Assembly (NCBI RefSeq): GCF_016808335.1
Contig: NC_053137.1
Coordinates: 8,048,506 to 8,112,505 of the forward strand
DNA: 64,000 nt
Reading direction: 5' to 3'
Source of the DNA: Panicum virgatum
Taxonomy: Eukaryota > Streptophyta > Magnoliopsida > Poales > Poaceae
Positions 11,401-24,400 of this stretch are shown here, piece by piece. The position numbers were made by a program, and so were the translations under genes. Every line of letters begins with the position of its first letter. Position 1 is the first letter of the stretch. Below the pieces are notes generated by a model that saw only the letters and a program-made list of their open reading frames with translations, was not told the origin of the DNA and did no database searches.

Positions 11401-12235
11401 CGACCACTTCATGCTCTCCTGCCATGACTGGGTAACTTTGCTATATATGATTTCTGTTATGTAAATTGTAGATCATTGACTAGTGAGTTGTCGTTTGGGG
11501 AATTTTCAGAGTTCTGCATTTTCAGCTGAACTCTGTGAATTTGTAATTTTGTTTCAGGGGCCGTACGTGTCGTCGGCGAACGATCACCTCTTCGGCAACT
11601 CCATCCGGGTGCTGTGCAACGCCAACACGTCGGAGGGCTTCAACCCGGCCAAGGACGTGTCCCTGCCGGAGATCAACCTCCGCAGCGACGTCGTGGACCG
11701 GCAGGTGGGCGGGCCGTCGGCGTCGCGCCGCCCGATCCTGGCCTTCTTCGCCGGCGGCAACCACGGGCCCGTCCGGCCGGCGCTGCTGGCGCACTGGAAG
11801 GGGAAGGGGGAGCCCGACGTGCAGGTGAGCGAGTACCTGCCCCGCGGCGTGTCGTACACGGAGATGATGCGGCGGAGCCGCTTCTGCCTGTGCCCCGGCG
11901 GGTACGAGGTGGCGTCGCCGCGGCTGGCGGAGGCCATCTACCTGGAGTGCGTGCCGGTGGTGGTGGACGACGGCGAGTACGCGCTGCCGTTCGCGGACGT
12001 GCTCAACTGGGGCGCGTTCGCCGTGCGGCTCCGCGCCGCCGACATCCCGCGGCTCCGGGAGGTGCTCGCCGCCGTGTCGCCGCGGCAGTACATCCGGATG
12101 CAGCGGCGGGTGCGGGCGGTGCGGCGGCACTTCATGGTGCACGGCGGCGCGCCGCGGCGGTACGACGCGTTCCACATGGTCCTGCACTCGGTCTGGCTCC
12201 GGCGGCTCAACGTCAGGATCGCCGCGCAGGGCTAG
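8474..12235 (+). CDS. GT47 exostosin-family glycosyltransferase
   Basis: Four exons (8474-8962, 10739-10944, 11083-11431, 11558-12235) join in phase to about 573 residues. It is a type II Golgi protein in layout: short cytosolic tail, one membrane anchor at residues 26-48 (AVAAAYAVAACLVAVTFLAL), a Ser/Pro-rich stem, then the exostosin domain from about 235 (KLFKVYVYEEGEPPVFHDGP) to the end. Family hallmarks include FIYSMEM, HAFFLPFSV, YPYWNRSLGADHFML, SCHDWGPY, ILAFFAGGNHG, RSRFCLCPGGYEVASPRL and a VPVVVDD segment, the probable nucleotide-sugar region. Plant GT47 enzymes build cell-wall polysaccharides; the substrate of this one cannot be read. Intron 1 (1.8 kb) contains a MITE at 10067-10412. 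All splice sites are GT-AG. Confidence 0.92.
10067..10412. mobile_element. Tourist-like MITE with TTA duplication
   Basis: It lies in intron 1 of the GT47 gene. Ends are GGCCCTGTTTAGTTCAC and GGGAACTAAACATGGCC, flanked on both sides by TTA, the PIF/Harbinger target duplication. Its halves are inverted around about 10265. It is the best-bounded member of a family with several copies in this window. Confidence 0.88.
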
Positions 12236-13186
12236 CTAGCGCTGATTATATTCTCCTCGGAGCTTCTTGGCACGCGCCTGCTAACTGACAGATGACGCGC
12301 GGTCTGATCGTCTGTGTTAACACTGTGATGAAGAGTGAGTTCCTTGGGTGGTGGTTGTACATTTTGAGTACGGGTTGGAGGAATCTTGGAGCTGCATTTT
12401 GGAAATGAAGTGGTTGGCATCCATCTTTTCAAGAAGAAGAAGAAAAAATGGTTGGCAGTTTGTTTTCAGTGCAACCTGCACACACACAACTGTAAGTGGA
12501 CGGTGCACTGTATAGAATCGGCGGAAGGGACGATGTGGAGCCATGGTTTCTTGTAAGATAGCAGTAGCTGTAGAATCGGCATTCGGCAGTCTCTGCTTCT
12601 GCCTAAGTATTTGCTTTCACTTCTTTGACTGAACATTCCAAGCTTCTTAGCTATTGTTGTACCTAATGCCCATAGCTAATTTTATATTTTTATTTGTCCA
12701 TTCCATTCTAAAAACCTTAATCCTCCGCTCCATTAGAAAGAGTTGAAAATAGCATAGCTTCTGGGATGTTGGCATCGACCTGCTCCTATCTATTTTTCCC
12801 ACCATCGCCGGTCACCGCTCCATCAACGGGAGGTGTATGAATCCCCATCTATAATAACATATCTTCAACCATCAATGGTGGGTATTTACAACATTCTTTG
12901 CTTATTCTCACTTTTGGTGAATCAAATTTTTTATGACCAGAGGAATAAGCAAGAGTGGATAATAATTTTCATTGTCCCGCTCAGATCCTTGTACAAAACA
13001 ATGTGAGAAAAAAATCAATTGATAACTTATTCATGAATAATTTATTTATGCACACAGATGACTTAGATATACATTCACATATATAATCTTTCATGTACTT
13101 GTTTCAGTGACAGTATGTTTAGTACTCTAGCATGCATGACATCCATGCTATTTCTGGCAGTTTATGTGCTCTTTGCTACTACTTCC

Positions 13187-13360
13187 GTTCCAGAATAACT
13201 ATTTTTAGATTTTTCACCTTTTAAACTTTAACTGTAGTGGTAGAAAAAATTATATAAAGATTAATAACATAAAATGGTATTAGTTTATTCATGATGAAAC
13301 CAATAATTTTTTTTAAAAATAATTATTTTTAAAGATATTATCCCCGCACGACGGAGGTAG
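13187..13360. mobile_element. Decayed Stowaway-like MITE
   Basis: Ends CTACTTCCGTTCCAGAATAA and GACGGAGGTAG are degraded versions of the Stowaway CTCCCTCCGTYCC terminus, with the inner words AATAACTATTTTTAGA and AAATAATTATTTTTAAAG roughly inverted. Confidence 0.6.
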
Positions 13361-13623
13361 TTGTAATGTTTTAGGATGGATAGTAGTCTCACCCTGATTA
13401 TTTTTACCGCCCAAAGTGTCCCGTGCGTTCCTCGGAGAAGAAAAAGTTTCTTTTGCAGCCGGCCACGTCATCCCGCGCTGGCTGATTCCGAATTTCCGAT
13501 AGGCACGCACGACACCGGCTGACGCACTGCACACTAGCCGCCGTCACGCGCGCCCCGCCGATCCTAATCCATCTCTCCCCCTCTCTCACTGCTCGGCGGG
13601 CCCCGCAGCCGCCGGCGCCGCCG

Positions 13624-13631
13624 CTATACAA
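13624..13631 (+). promoter_or_regulatory. Candidate TATA box of the MMSDH gene
   Basis: CTATACAAAA lies about 150 bp upstream of the start codon at the edge of the GC-rich 5' region; transcription would start near 13655. Position and sequence fit, but there is no experimental support. Confidence 0.45.
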
Positions 13632-13778
13632 AATCACAGGCGCGACACCCCCTATCACCCCACCAACCAGTCCAGCAAACCACTCCGACTCACCAACCAG
13701 CCGCTCGCCCGGCCTCCGACGCCGCCCCGCGCCCCAATCCGGAAGAGGAGGCGCGGCCGCCGGCGCCGATCGGACCCC

Positions 13779-16700
13779 ATGCTCCGCGCGGCGCTCTCCC
13801 GCTCAGGTACGCGCGCATCCCCGCGCCCGCGCGATCCCTTCCCCGACGGACTGACTGAGACTGACACCTCCTCCTTCCGCGCGCAGCCTCCGGGCTCCGC
13901 CGCTCCCCGGCGATGGCCGCGGCCGTCCCGCTCTCCACCGCCGCCGCCCCGTGGCTCTCCAACGGCCCCGCCTCGTCCCCGGTACGCGCCCGCTCCCCCC
14001 TTACCCCCTCGTATCCCTCTGCGACTGCGCGCCGCCGCGGTTGCGGCGGCCACTGCCGTCGCGTTAAACCGTCGCGACTTACCTCGGAGCCCTGCGCCTC
14101 GACCCCTCGCAGCCAAGGGTGCGCCTCCTCATCGGCGGCGAGTTCGTCGAGTCGCGCGCCGACGAGCACGTCGACGTCACCAACCCCGTAAGCCCCCGCT
14201 TTCCTTCCCTCCGAATCGATTTTGGGGGCTGTGTGTGTGTGTGTGACGCGCGCATTTGGGTGTCGGGTTGTCGCAGGCGACGCAGGAGGTGGTGTCGCGG
14301 ATCCCGCTCACGACCGCCGACGAGTTCAGGGCCGCCGTGGACGCCGCCAGGACGGCCTTCCCCGGGTGGCGGGGCACGCCCGTCACCATGCGCCAGCGCG
14401 TCATGTTCAAGTTCCAGGAACTCATCCGGGCAAACATGGTGACTCTTTGCTTAATTGACGTCCTGTTTGCGTCATTTTGATGCTGTCGGGTCGTTGTTTT
14501 GGTGACTGTCGTTGACTCCTGATCACAGGACAAGCTTGCAGAGAACATTACAACGGAGCAGGGGAAGACGCTGAAAGATGCTTGGGGCGATGTGTTTCGG
14601 GGTCTAGGTTGGTTTTCAGATCATTGGAATGTGGATATGTCGACTATCTAAAATTTTTATGTTACCATAAACTCAATATCTTGACATAGAAGTTTTCAAT
14701 TGCCTCCTAAATTCACATACCTTAGTTACTATAAGAAATGCATTTACATCTTACAATAAATTTCAACCTGCAATAAAAAACAAGTGTCCTGAAAACTTAT
14801 TACAAAGGTTTTTCATTATTTATGCAATATCAAATGTTGTCTCATATTGCCGAAATACCCCAGATGGCATAAAAAGTCACTGTTACTGCTGATTTGTCTG
14901 TTTTAATCTGCCTATATGTTTGAATTAGTGACTTCTTTTTTTTTTCTGTCAGAGGACCCTTATCTTGGCCATTTATCACACATGTTTTACGATTTTGATT
15001 TTAAACTCCTGATCTTGTAGAGGTGGTGGAGCATGCTTGTGGAATGGGGACTCTGCAAATGGGTGAATACGTATCAAATGTTTCTAATGGGATTGATACC
15101 TTCAGCATTAGGGAGCCACTTGGTGTGTGTGCTGGGATATGCCCATTTAATTTTCCTGCTATGATTCCCCTATGGGTATGTCTAACTTCACGACACCTTT
15201 TCCTCTTTGGTTTTTAAATCTTAATAGAAAACTGACACCAATGATTAATTGTATCATGTGAATGCTGTACACCTAGCATTCTGACTTCAATCTACAGGAT
15301 CTGACCTGTGCTTTTTCATGGTTATACTATTTCACATAATTGTCACTATTTATGTTGTTATTCTCTATTGAAATAATTTAACTCAAGAGAATAGGTTTGG
15401 TCATCTTAAAAATTCCTTCCCCTCCAATGGCTGCAGATGTTTCCCATAGCAGTAACATGTGGCAATACTTTTGTCCTGAAGCCATCAGAAAAGGACCCAG
15501 GTGATTTACTTTATCATCAAGTTTATATAACTTTATTTAATAAAACATGATTTTCTGTTCAACTAGTCCCAGCCTCTATTTAAGGCAGATAGCAAATAGC
15601 TCCACCACTCAAACTCTAGTAGTCTAGTGAGCTGGCAGCATGCCTGCACCCCTCATTGCCTAGCCAACTGGCCAATTCCTTGACTAACTTTGTTATCACA
15701 AATGATATCTATGGACTAATTTGTTTTGCATGGTTGTATTGCCTACTTTATTAGCGACCACCTACCATTACAGTTTGGTTACTAAGCTGCATTTTCTTTT
15801 TAAAGCTACTAGGACAAAATGTGCTCATAGTGCACATATTTTAAGGGAAATATATTCTTTTAGTATTGTAAGGGATATGGATACAAGTACACCCAGCTTC
15901 AATGTTTCCATTAGTTACTCTTGAGTTATGGCATCTATGTTCTTAATGAAATGGAATTGATATACTCCTAAGAAATACCATACAAAGCCATTCAAACTGC
16001 TTTATGTTTGACCAATTTGGAAATCTGATGCTGTACCTCACTGTTTCTTGTTACTACTTCAGGGGCTGCTATGATGCTTGCGGAGCTAGCAATGGAGGCT
16101 GGTTTACCTAAGGGTGTTTTGAACATTGTCCATGGTACCCACGTATGGTATTCCTAGCTGCCTTTTCAAATTTTGATCTGATACTATGTTATGGTAACTT
16201 GTTTCCCAGTTGTCATGTACTTCTGGTGTTGCTAGAGTACACTTGACCACTGGTGTTTGTTAGGGGCAATGCTGCCTTATTTACTCTGTAGAATTGTTCG
16301 ATCTTTTCTGTGTTTTCCTCTTTTCCGAAAAGAAAATTCATGAATCTGTTCTGCTGACTTTAATATCTATTACATTGTTTGGCTCCAATTGCATTTTTTC
16401 TGATGCAGGATGTTGTCAACAATATTTGTGATGATGAGGATATTAAGGCTGTATCCTTTGTTGGTTCCAATACAGTAAGTGAATCCAGTATCCCTTCTGT
16501 TTACCTATCTGTGGCACAATTTTTCCAATATGCTGTGTAGCATATCCGCACAATACTTACAAATAGGTCATGTCTGCAATGTTTTTTGTTCACCTTTTGA
16601 AGTCGTTAACTTACTAATCCTTGTTCAAACAAATTTGGGATAGCCCACGGACACATATACACATGTCAGATCATTTGAATAATATGTTAATCATGATGTT

Positions 16701-19700
16701 TACAAATCTAATCAGTTTTGTTCGTGGTGCATCTTATTGTTGGAAATAATCTTGTCATAAGAAATGTGTAGATGCATCTACATGCATCTATGGGCATAGT
16801 GTTAGCTAGAGCATAGTTGTATCTAGAGGTAATCAACTTGAGGTTTACTACTGCAAGGATCAAGAACATGCAGTGAATGCATGGAAGCAAAGGAAAGGCA
16901 AAGTTGGTTTTGATCATAAGCTGGAAAAAACAGTGAACCAGCTAGTACTTAGCTAGCAATGAGCTGTAGGTTTGTATGACGGTTTGTAAGTCCTATAAAA
17001 GGACATGTACCCCTCATGTGTTGAGTATGTGATATAGAACATGAGATATAGAGCATATAGAGCTTGATTGTGAAGATCAAGCTAGAGTGTGGTAGTCTAT
17101 GTTGCCCGGATACGCGGATACGGATACCGGTACGCGATACGGGGATATTCCGATACGCTATTTTTCCAAAAATAAGGATACGGGGATACGCCAATATATA
17201 TAAAAAATAAAAATAAATAAAAGTTTCAGGAACTAGAATGTGAGAAAATAGAAGTTCCAGGAACTATAATACGTCGTAAACTCATATATTCATATGTTCT
17301 ATAATTATTAGAAAAGGGAAGGGGAAAAGGAAAAAAGAACCAATCTTATCTTACCTGTTCGTCTGTTCCACGAATGGGGTCATCTTCTTCCCCAACCTCC
17401 GGCACTCTCTCTCTCTTTCTCTGTGTAGCAGCCAACTCCGGCGGCCGCGGCTCCTCCTCTCCCTCTCCGGAGGCCGCGGCTCATCCTCTCCATTTCTAGC
17501 GGCCGCGCGGGCCGTCCAGAGGCGCGCTCTGGCGGCCCGCCAGCGGCGAGCTCCAACAGTGCAACACCACCCTAAATAGTGCTTTAACAGATGTGCGGGC
17601 CTCTGTCTGGACAGGCCGTGCAGCCGCTGGAGCAGTAGGAGGCACGGACGGGTGGGCGGCGCGGAGGTGATGGCAAGGGAGCAACGAGCGATGGGGAAGG
17701 AGCAGGAGGAGGCACGGGCGGGTGCTCGGGCGGCGGTGACGGCAAGGGAGCTATGAGCAGCGGGGAAGGAGCAGGAGGAGGCGTGGGCGGGTGGCCGAGC
17801 GGCGGTGACAGCAAGGGAGACGTGCGAGGCTGCTGCGGGCCTGCGGCCGCGCGAGTGGGGATGAGGGTGGCACAGCTGAACGGAGGACCTTTATACGAAG
17901 CGATTGAGTGGTGTTGTTAGGGTTTGAAGGTATTGGACAGATATCCACAGGTATCCCACGAGTATCTGATTTATTTTTATTATTTGAAAATACCTAAATA
18001 GTCTGATACTTACGGGATACGTATCCGGGAGTATCCGTGGAGTACGGGTATCCGATACGGTATCCGATACCGGTACGTGAGTTTTGCGAAATATCCGTGT
18101 ATCATAGGTGGTAGTGCTTGGTTGTGAAGATCAAGCAAGTTGTTCTAGGTTGTGACAATCTAGTGTGTTTCATTGTGTGTAAGCTTGTAGTGTGAGGCTA
18201 CAAGATTAATATAGTTTTTTTGAGTGATCTCTCATTCTTCTTGTGTGTGTTCAAGATAGTTAAGAGAGTAAGGAAGGAATTGAGTGATTTGATTCCGACA
18301 AATTAGCGTGACAGTGCGATTCTGTCCAACACTTATCAATTCTAAATTTACAAAAATGCACTAAAAAAATGTACATTCACGGCTTCATGCAGTTCTTTCT
18401 GTTGTTGTATTCATGTTAACGACATGCAAATGTGGTGTTATGGTGTTATTATAAAGATGCATTTATGAACTTCTAGCTGTAACTTTTTTCATTAGATTTA
18501 CATGCACGTATTACATTGGAAAATGACACTTATCTCTCTGTCTCAGGCTGGTATGCATATATATTCTAGAGCATCTGCAACAGGCAAGCGTGTTCAGGTG
18601 AATTTTCATCTCTCCGGGACTCTCAGTGAACTAATTTTATTTTGTGCCTTTTGTGTTGTATAAGAAGCATAATTTCCAATGCAAGTTTCTTTTTCATTGT
18701 AGTGCAACATGGGAGCAAAGAATCATGCAATTATACTTCCTGATGCTGACAGAGATGCCACACTGAATGCCCTTATAGCTGCTGGGTTTGGTGCGGCAGG
18801 GCAGAGGTGCATGGCATTGAGCACTGCTGTTTTTGTCGGAGGTTCAGAATCATGGTACAGCTTGCCCTATTCGAATACAAATTTTTCTTCAGAATATGCC
18901 TTTTTTGTCAACTTTTTAGGTGGCATGCTAACTATAATATTTTTATAGGGAGGATGAACTTGTGAAACTTGCAAGTGGCCTCGTTGTTAATTCAGGAATG
19001 GTTAATGATGCAGACCTTGGTCCAGTGATCAGCAGACAGGTGTGGTTTTAGACTACTTAGCTACTTTGGTTATTCGAATTACGGCTTCAGTTTATGAGTA
19101 AATAGCTTTCGTCAATGTTGATTTCTAGCACCAATTTAGCCCAAGATTTAGGACAGAAGAATGATTTTTGGGCATTCTATTTCTACCATATGAGCAACTG
19201 AAGCATAGTAATGGCCTTTTCTCATATCAACTTGCTTTGGGGGTTTGGCTTTAAAAGTAGCAGCATGGTGTTCATATAGTCATATCATGATTGCAGATAC
19301 TTGTTTTCTAATGGCGCTCATATATTTTTACATTGGATGATCTTTTGTCTTACAGTCTTACTTAATACTCATAAGAGTTACTAGCTTGGTAATTAAGGCC
19401 CTTTATCTCTTCATTACTCATGGTTCTCTCCTAACATTTTACTGTAATCAGGCAAAGGACCGAATCTGCAAGTTAGTCCAAAATGGTGTTGACAGTGGTG
19501 CACGTCTTTTGCTTGACGGGAGGGATATTATGGTAATTTCAATACTTCACTTATTCGCCTACCTGTAATTCTATATATTGTTGCCACCGATCCTGAAATC
19601 TGTGAAATGTGCAGGTTCCGCAGTTTGAGGATGGCAATTTTGTTGGTCCAACCCTTCTGGCTGATGTTAAAAGTGACATGGAGTGTTACAAGGTAGTTTT

Positions 19701-21435
19701 CAGGAAATCTTATCAAATTTAAAAATGCATCTCAATTTTCTGATGTTCAATGTGATTTGAAAGCATTGTGGCATTATTGGTATCATGCAGAAGCATAGCT
19801 ATTTATAGGTTCACTCTGTCCAAATTTTCTAAAATGTAAAATGTGGAGTGCACTGTAGTAGATTGGTTTTAAATTGAACTGCACACTTTTGAACTTATAT
19901 GACACAGCTGTTACTGCTAGTTACGAACTATGAAGTATCAAACATCTCTTATCCAAAATGCACATTTAAAATCATTGATGGTAGCTCATGCGTTCAGCTT
20001 AATACAGGATTTTGTATGGGGACTATTGAGTTGCATGCACCGACCAGTTCAACCCAAAAACTTAAGCTGATGGGGAGAGGTGGGCAATTCACTTATATTC
20101 CAACACTCCCCCTCACGTGGAGGCTCCCTCAGACTTCAGACGTGAAATAGGAGCGAGCAGCAATTATTTTATTAAATTGCGCTAACCAGGATTCGAACTC
20201 GAGACCTTTGGCTTTGATACCATATTGAGTTGCATGCACTGACCAGTTCAACTCAAAAACTTAAGCTGATGGGGAGAGGTGGGCAATTCACTTATATTCC
20301 AACAGGGACTAATGTTTGTCGCCATTGACAGAATCGTGAAGCATCCATTTATTGATGTTTCAAAAGCTGTAGATATGTTATTTAAACTTGATTATTTTTT
20401 AAATAACATTAGAAAATATTATGTGGTTCGGTCAAATTTTGCACTTCATGGCAAATCCTTCCGAAATGTTCAAAAAAGATGGCATACGCATTATTATTTC
20501 TGATTGAACCTTGCTAACTTTTTTGAAACAGGAGGAAATTTTTGGTCCAGTTCTTCTCTTGATGAAGGTACAGTAACATTTTTTAATACTTTCAGCGTCT
20601 AAGGTTATGCTATGGTGCTAACTACTGAGTTTTTTTCGCAATTGCAGGCAGAGAGCCTAGATGATGCCATCCAAATTGTAAATAGAAACAAGTAATATTT
20701 TTTCTCCTATGTGCTTGTGAATCTAATCTGATCATAGGTTGCAATCAGAGTATAATTCTCCCTCTGTCAGGTATGGCAATGGGGCTTCTATATTTACAAG
20801 ATCTGGTATCTCAGCAAGGAAATTTCAGACAGACATTGAAGCTGGCCAGGTACTGCATAGCATCTCTCATTTTCATGGAACTTATTAGCGGTTTGCACAC
20901 GATACATAAAGAAAGAACAAACCAGAAAAGGCTAGTTCTAGTTTTCCCACTGGGAACTCGAACAACCGCAGGTGGTTGCTAATTTGAATTTAGGCTTTAA
21001 TGACATGAGAAAGGGTTCCTGAATTTTGATAGAGTGAGCAACCAGAAGCTTCAATCTGTACTATACAAATCAACTCATGCATGTATTATTCATAATGTTT
21101 ATGATCTCAATTCAGGTGGGAATCAATGTCCCAATTCCGGTACCGCTGCCATTCTTCTCCTTCACAGGCAGCAAGGCTTCCTTCGCAGGAGATTTGAATT
21201 TCTACGGTACGCCATCCTCGACCCCAGGCCACCTGATCCTTTCCCGATAGCCATCAGAATTAACCTTCCCTACCTGAGACAATTGCGTCTGAGAACTACT
21301 AACATGCGTCTTGGCTTTGGGATGGCAGGCAAGGCCGGCGTGCAGTTCTTCACCCAGATCAAGACGATCACGCAGCAGTGGAAGGAGTCGCCGGCGCAGC
21401 GCGTCTCCCTCTCCATGCCCACCTCGCAGAAGTGA
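13779..21435 (+). CDS. ALDH6B2: Methylmalonate-semialdehyde dehydrogenase (ALDH6B2), complete
   Basis: Nineteen exons splice in phase to 537 residues: 13779-13806, 13887-13981, 14113-14187, 14277-14438, 14529-14607, 15021-15175, 15437-15500, 16063-16142, 16409-16474, 18547-18597, 18703-18854, 18949-19039, 19452-19532, 19615-19692, 20532-20567, 20648-20691, 20771-20849, 21116-21206, 21329-21435. The enzyme is mitochondrial and CoA-dependent; it oxidises methylmalonate semialdehyde to propionyl-CoA in valine (and pyrimidine) catabolism. Visible features are an Arg-rich N-terminal presequence (MLRAALSRS...), the NAD-site segment SFVGSNTAG, the catalytic Cys at about 321 in [19 protein letters not shown] and [15 protein letters not shown]. 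Length fits the plant family. Introns 9 and 14 carry retroelements, but every splice site is intact, so the gene is probably functional. Confidence 0.97.
16738..18331. mobile_element. Solo LTR in MMSDH intron 9 (interrupted)
   Basis: It begins TGTTGGAAATAATC, ends GATTCTGTCCAACA, and is flanked by exact CTTAT repeats (16733-16737 and 18332-18336). Inside is a promoter-like CCTATAAAAGGACATGTACC near 16994. Without the 1.0-kb insertion at 17097-18107 and its duplicated octamer, it is about 575 bp. TGTTGG...CCAACA ends, a 5-bp TSD and no internal coding region indicate a solo LTR, probably Ty1/copia, left after LTR-LTR recombination. Confidence 0.88.
17097..18107. mobile_element. hAT-like non-autonomous element inside the solo LTR
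   Basis: A 1,011-bp element flanked by perfect octamers GTGGTAGT (17089-17096 and 18108-18115), with short inverted ends CTATGTTGCCCGGATAC and CTATGATACACGGATAT. Subterminal zones are full of GGATAC/GTATCC words in both orientations, likely transposase-binding repeats. The core (about 17440-17890) is GC-rich with repeats of GGCGGTGACGGCAAGGGAG type. There is no transposase ORF. Confidence 0.85.
20024..20304 (-). mobile_element. TRIM/SMART-type miniature LTR retrotransposon
   Basis: Two 82-bp direct repeats (20024-20105 and 20223-20304) differ at only a few positions. They flank 117 bp that on the minus strand starts with TGGTATCAAAGCC, an initiator-Met-tRNA primer-binding site (20210-20222), and ends with a purine tract GTGAGGGGGAG. 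LTR ends on the minus strand are TGTTGG...TCAATA. The element is bounded by exact GGGAC duplications (20019-20023 and 20305-20309). A total of 281 bp with no coding capacity fits the SMART/TRIM class of grasses. It lies in MMSDH intron 14, antisense to the gene. Confidence 0.92.
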
Positions 21436-24400
21436 GACGGCAGGAAACCCTCGCCCCCACACCCTCCAGCATTTCACCTCTGGACATAGACCCATGTGAT
21501 TCGAGAAGCGAGAAGGATGATTGGTAGGCACGGCAGCGCCCCATGCATGGTCGTATGATACTCGTGTGCTCGCCTGCTCAAAGTCCGACAGACCGTGACC
21601 ATGCGAGCCTCATTTAGCTGCCCAGGTTTAGAGATTGCCAGATTGGGCGCTGCCCGTTCTGCTGTGTAGAGAATACTGAAAAATCCCTGCAGATGGGGTG
21701 TCCTGTGTATACTCTAAAAATAAGGAGAAATTCCCTACTGTCCTATTAAAGTTACCTCTTCATTTATTGACCTTTTTTTTCCACAAGTTTCTTATATGTC
21801 CTCTTAATTCGTTTCTTCCCTTACGTGGTCCTTCCGTCAGTTTTGAACACTAACGGTATTTGTGTAACAAACTGATGTTGGAACACGTTTCTGAACATTT
21901 TGAAAAAGAGAATTAGCAGCACATGTTGAACAATGATGTTAACATTAGTAATTGGCTTTGATAAAAATTACATTCCTTCTCCCTGCCGCTGCCGCACACG
22001 CTGACACGCCCGCTTTGGTGTCACATTCCTATTTCATCAGCTCTGACATGTTCAAGCCCAATCAAATAAGCAGGTTTCCACAGTCAGATTTGGTTCGTGC
22101 ATGACCTCTGAATCTCCATAACTGAATCAACGCGGTGACTTTTTCCTCTATATATATGGTGGATTACAGCTGTGCACGCAGTTTACAACTCTGTCCTTGT
22201 TTGAGTACAAGCAACTTAAACCTCTTCTGAAGCTCAGTCATTCACACAATCGGCATGGAAAAAAGAATTCGCACGAGGAAAATACCGATAGCTGTTTCCA
22301 TTGCGATAGCATGCAAATGATTTGCCTTCATGCATGAGCCGAATCTTCTCCCTGCCTGCGCCTGGTCACTGGGGCGTCACGGCAGCAGAGGTAACGGATG
22401 GACGGGAAGAAACCAAGTTAATATATCATACAGGTAACTTCTGGGGGGGGGGGAATCAAGAAAGAAAGGAAGAGCTAACTTTAATAGAACCATATAGGAA
22501 TTTTTTTCTCTCTTTGGCCGAACCAAATATTAGACGCCCAATAGTTTATATTGGTTAAAGACAGAATTAACTCTTACTCAAATGTCGTTGGTCGGACTTA
22601 TTGGTCACTGACGTGTGGGGCTAGAGGCCTCAGGCCTGTATACGAATGGTCAAGTCACAATGAACTTAAACAAGGGATTCCCAGGCAGGGTGGCACAGGA
22701 TAGGCGGATACATGGAGACGCTGATCCCACTGTAGAAGATGGCGCCACCTGATGACTTCTTTTTGCAGCTGATGACCTCCGGATCTCCAGATTCCAGAAT
22801 ATAGTTCCACGCTCAAGAAAGATGTTAAGAACAAAATTTCAATTCGCTCCAATTTTCGGCCAGCATGTAGATGCAAGTATGCAACGGCGGTAGCTGTACG
22901 TGATGGCCGGCTGACCACGCCGTTAGTCAACGTTGGCGACTTGGCTGAGAGTCTCGGAGCAACGGCTGCGGCTACTTACGCCACTGCAGTGGTAACACTT
23001 GCAAAGGAAGTCGTCATCAGTTGGCGCCTTCAGATGGAGACATGGAAAGCCATCAGTTGAACGCTTGTAGCAGTAGGGCCGGCAAGTTTAATTTAGGAAA
23101 ATCTATAAGGGCTTGGGGGCAACGTCTAGTTTCGAAAAAAAAACTAGGAGTACAGCCTAATTGGAGGTTATTGTCAACTTAAGAAAAGGTATCTGTTGCA
23201 CAAGATTCCAGTCAGTGGCCAACAAAATCCACACTACTGTTAGCCACCAAACGGCTCTCACTTTTTTCCTCGGCTGAAAAGTATGGATTCCTAGCATTGA
23301 CTAGTCGTAGATGCCTAAGATATAGGAACCAATTATAGATTCCTACCATTATTGACTAGTGACTATCCTCGCAAAAAAAATTATTGACTAGTACTTCCTT
23401 AGGCATTTCTTTATTTTTATACTTATATAATTGGAACAAAGTAAAAGACACAAAATAGGAAGACGGGTGAACTCAACTTAAACATAGAAATAGACGTTTA
23501 AGTGACAAAATACCAAATGAGACAAGTTATTTTTTTTATAAAAACTAAAGACTATTGATGCCTTAGATTCCTACCAACTACCATCGAGTCATTGACTAGT
23601 GACTAATAAGTCCGGAGCACTTCCTTAGGCATTTATTTATTTTTTTAATACTTGTATAAATGGAATAAAGTAAAAAACACAAAATAGGAAGGCATGTGAA
23701 CTCAACTTAAACGTTGAAATAGACGTTTAAGTGACAAAATACCGAATGAGACAAGTTATTTTTTCCAAAAACTAAAGGCCATCAGATCTTATCCATCAAT
23801 CACCAAGATTTCTACTGAAAATTGAAAGAAGATGAAGATTTCAGGTTAGGGTTGGGGGTTTGGTGCTACCCCAGTGCCCAGTTGTAGAGGGAGCTTTAGG
23901 AGGCTCGCTGGCCGGCGGTGGAGGCTGGAGAGGCGGTGGTGGAGCGGAGGCGGCCGCGAGGGTGTCGCCGGTGCTGGGCAGTGGAGGATCCTTCGAAGGG
24001 CGGTGGAGGTGGCGAGAGCGTCTCAGCGAAATGGGTTAGTGTTGAGCCATGGAGGGTGGCGGCAGAGGCAGGGGAGTCGCGTGGCGCGGATTGGGGTATA
24101 GGAGGAGAGAAAAGGATAAGGGAGACAGAGGTAATCTGGATGGTTGGATATAGATCCAGTAGCTATGAAATTGTGACTATTGATGCTCCGTAGGCACAAT
24201 AACATTTATCCATATGCATAGTTCATGCACTAACTCACTCACTCAAGGATGAAGAAGGATGGCCGTTAAAATACTTTAACTTAAGTTGGCTTAAGCCCAA
24301 AGGCAAACGATCTAGACAGCTTTTTTGGAGCAGTGGCAAACGGGCAGATTTCCATGCATGACTGGAGCATAATTCATTTTAAGCTTTAGCACTCTTATTA

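Larger units (their letters stand above)
12236..13778. other. Intergenic spacer between GT47 and MMSDH genes
   Basis: It holds the GT47 3' UTR (to about 12700), AT-rich spacer with no recognisable gene, a decayed Stowaway-like element, and from about 13400 the GC-rich promoter and 5' UTR of the dehydrogenase. Confidence 0.5.

Noticed and set aside
13655..14246. Long frames on both strands around MMSDH exons 1-4
   Set aside because: They are shadows of the GC-rich 5' exons; the spliced dehydrogenase frame explains the region.
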